A stretch of 6,564 bases of DNA. Origin: Azorhizobium sp943369575 (lineage in GTDB: Bacteria > Pseudomonadota > Alphaproteobacteria > Rhizobiales > Xanthobacteraceae). A model generated the notes under the pieces. That model saw only the letters and a list, made by a program, of their open reading frames with translations, was not told the origin of the DNA and ran no database searches. The stretch is taken from the NCBI GenBank assembly GCA_943369575.1, contig CALRNP020000275.1:1-6564 (forward strand), given 5' to 3'. Positions 5,381-6,564 of the stretch are shown here, piece by piece. The position numbers and the translations under genes were made by a program. How positions within the stretch are numbered: the stretch's first letter is position 1; each line of letters begins with the position of its first letter.

Positions 5381-6564
5381 ATGCTTGCTGAGACCCAGCC
5401 GGGAACCATCGCCGTCATCGGCGACCTGATGGTGGATCGCTATATCGTCGGCTCGGTTTCGCGCATTTCTCCCGAGGCGCCGGTGCCGGTGCTGGTGCAT
5501 GGCGAGGACCGCATCGTGCCCGGCGGCGCCGCCAATGTGGCCGCCAATGCCGCAGCCCTCGGCGCTCCGGTGATTCTGGTGGGCCTGGTGGGCGATGACG
5601 GGGCCGCCGGAGAGTTGCGCAGCGCGCTGGCGCTTTATCCCGGCATCGCGCTGGACCAGGTGGTATCCGACCGGACCCGGCCCACCATCACCAAGACCCG
5701 CGTCATGAGCGGTCGGCAGCAGATTGTGCGCATTGACGCCGAACAGACCAGCGCGCCCGGCGCCGATGTGGAAGCGGCGCTGATCGTCGCCGCGCAGGAC
5801 GCCATCGCCCGCGCCATGGTGGTGGTGCTGTCGGATTATTCCAAGGGCGTGCTGAGCGACGCCGTGATCGCCGCCGTGATGGCCACCGCCAAGGCCAAGG
5901 GCGTGCCGGTGATCGTCGATCCCAAGCGGCGCACCTTCGAAGCCTATGCGGGCGCCACTCTGGTCACGCCCAATCGCCGCGAACTGGCCGAAGCCACCGG
6001 CCTGCCGGACCACACCGACGATGACGCGGCCAAGGCCGCCGCAGCAGCGGGCCGCCAGTTCGGCGGCGACGTGCTGGTGACGCGGGCGGAAAAGGGCATG
6101 ACCCTGTGGCGTCAGAACGGGCAGGTGCTTCACGTGCCCGCCGAGGCCCGCGAGGTGTTCGACGTCTCCGGCGCCGGCGACACGGCTCTGGCCGCGCTCG
6201 CCGTCTCCCTGGCCGGCGGCCAGAGCCTGGAGGCGAGCGTCGGCATCGCCAATGCGGCTGCCGCTTTAGCGGTGGCCAAGCTCGGCACCGCCGTGGTCAC
6301 CCGCGCGGAATTGCGGGCGGCGCTGGAGCGCTCATCAGCGCTGGCGGAGCATCCCGGCGCTTTGGTGTCGCGGGAGGACGCGGCGCGCATCGTCGCCGCC
6401 TGGCGCGCCAACGGCACCCGCGTGGTGTTCACCAACGGCTGCTTCGACCTGCTGCACCCCGGCCATGTCAGCCTGCTGGAGCAGGCGGCGCGGCATGGTG
6501 ATCGGCTGGTGGTGGCGCTGAACACCGACGCCTCGGTGCAGCGCCTGAAGGGCCCGACCCGCCC
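5381..6564 (+). CDS. hldE: Bifunctional D-glycero-beta-D-manno-heptose-7-phosphate kinase / heptose 1-phosphate adenylyltransferase (3' end cut off)
   Basis: The first 394 codons of HldE; E. coli HldE has 477 residues, so roughly the last 80-90 lie beyond the window. The N-terminal PfkB/ribokinase-type domain phosphorylates heptose 7-phosphate at C1; the C-terminal domain adenylylates heptose 1-phosphate after GmhB removes the 7-phosphate. Seen: VIGDLMVDRYIVG (12-24); SRISPEAPVPV (28-38); PfkB signature 1 GGAANVAANAAALG (48-61); VDPKRRTFEAYAGATLVTPN (179-198); signature 2 DVSGAGDTA (261-269) with catalytic Asp267; then, after a linker at about 310-345, the nucleotidyltransferase start FTNGCFDLLHPGH (350-362) with the HxGH motif His359-His362, and VVALNTDASVQRLKGPTR (377-394). 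Both domains are therefore fused, unlike species with separate HldA and HldC. The ATG at 5381 has GGGAG at 5370-5374 and follows hldD by 21 bases, so it is probably cotranscribed. No frameshift is seen up to the edge. Confidence 0.96.
   Translation, partial: MLAETQPGTIAVIGDLMVDRYIVGSVSRISPEAPVPVLVHGEDRIVPGGAANVAANAAALGAPVILVGLVGDDGAAGELRSALALYPGIALDQVVSDRTRPTITKTRVMSGRQQIVRIDAEQTSAPGADVEAALIVAAQDAIARAMVVVLSDYSKGVLSDAVIAAVMATAKAKGVPVIVDPKRRTFEAYAGATLVTPNRRELAEATGLPDHTDDDAAKAAAAAGRQFGGDVLVTRAEKGMTLWRQNGQVLHVPAEAREVFDVSGAGDTALAALAVSLAGGQSLEASVGIANAAAALAVAKLGTAVVTRAELRAALERSSALAEHPGALVSREDAARIVAAWRANGTRVVFTNGCFDLLHPGHVSLLEQAARHGDRLVVALNTDASVQRLKGPTR

Noticed and set aside
4169..6133. A 654-codon open frame on the minus strand opposite hldD and hldE
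   Set aside because: It is antisense to two clearly recognised genes, rich in His, Gly and Arg as expected from reading GC-rich codons backwards, and shows no domain. Long antisense frames are common in high-GC genomes.

Overview
The window looks like chromosomal DNA of a high-GC alphaproteobacterium, most likely a Rhodospirillaceae/Magnetospirillum-type organism. Two things suggest this: a phasin whose sequence resembles the Mms16/ApdA phasins described from Magnetospirillum and Rhodospirillum (from memory, no search run), and a divergent gene whose N-terminus resembles alphaproteobacterial PAS-type sensor kinases. I see no mobile element, CRISPR array, tRNA or rRNA, and no composition break that would mark an island.

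Layout. Bases 1-632 (minus strand) hold the first 210 codons of a PAS-domain protein, probably a sensor histidine kinase, whose 3' end lies outside the window. A 212-base divergent intergenic region separates it from two plus-strand phasin genes (845-1375 and 1566-2024). These are paralogous polyhydroxybutyrate (PHB) granule surface proteins. Each is followed by a strong Rho-independent terminator (1395-1440 and 2047-2076). The second phasin has its own near-consensus sigma-70 promoter (1439-1467), with a perfect 12-bp palindrome between the -35 and -10 boxes that could be an operator. The two phasins therefore look like separately regulated monocistronic units.

From 2227 to the right edge runs a gene cluster for the LPS inner-core heptose: waaF (heptosyltransferase II), waaC (heptosyltransferase I, start overlapping the waaF stop as ATGA), hldD (ADP-heptose 6-epimerase) and hldE (bifunctional heptose-phosphate kinase/ADP-heptose synthase, cut by the window end inside its nucleotidyltransferase domain). 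HldE makes heptose 1,7-bisphosphate and, after GmhB acts, ADP-D-glycero-D-manno-heptose. HldD epimerises this to ADP-L-glycero-D-manno-heptose. WaaC and WaaF then add HepI and HepII to the Kdo-lipid A acceptor on the inner face of the inner membrane. GmhA and GmhB are not in the window and may lie downstream.

The region is mostly ordinary housekeeping sequence and I do not find a convincing new biological system. The points most worth a second look are the palindrome inside the phasin promoter, the promoter nested in the upstream terminator's T-tract, and a matching four-cysteine cluster near the C-terminus of both heptosyltransferases.
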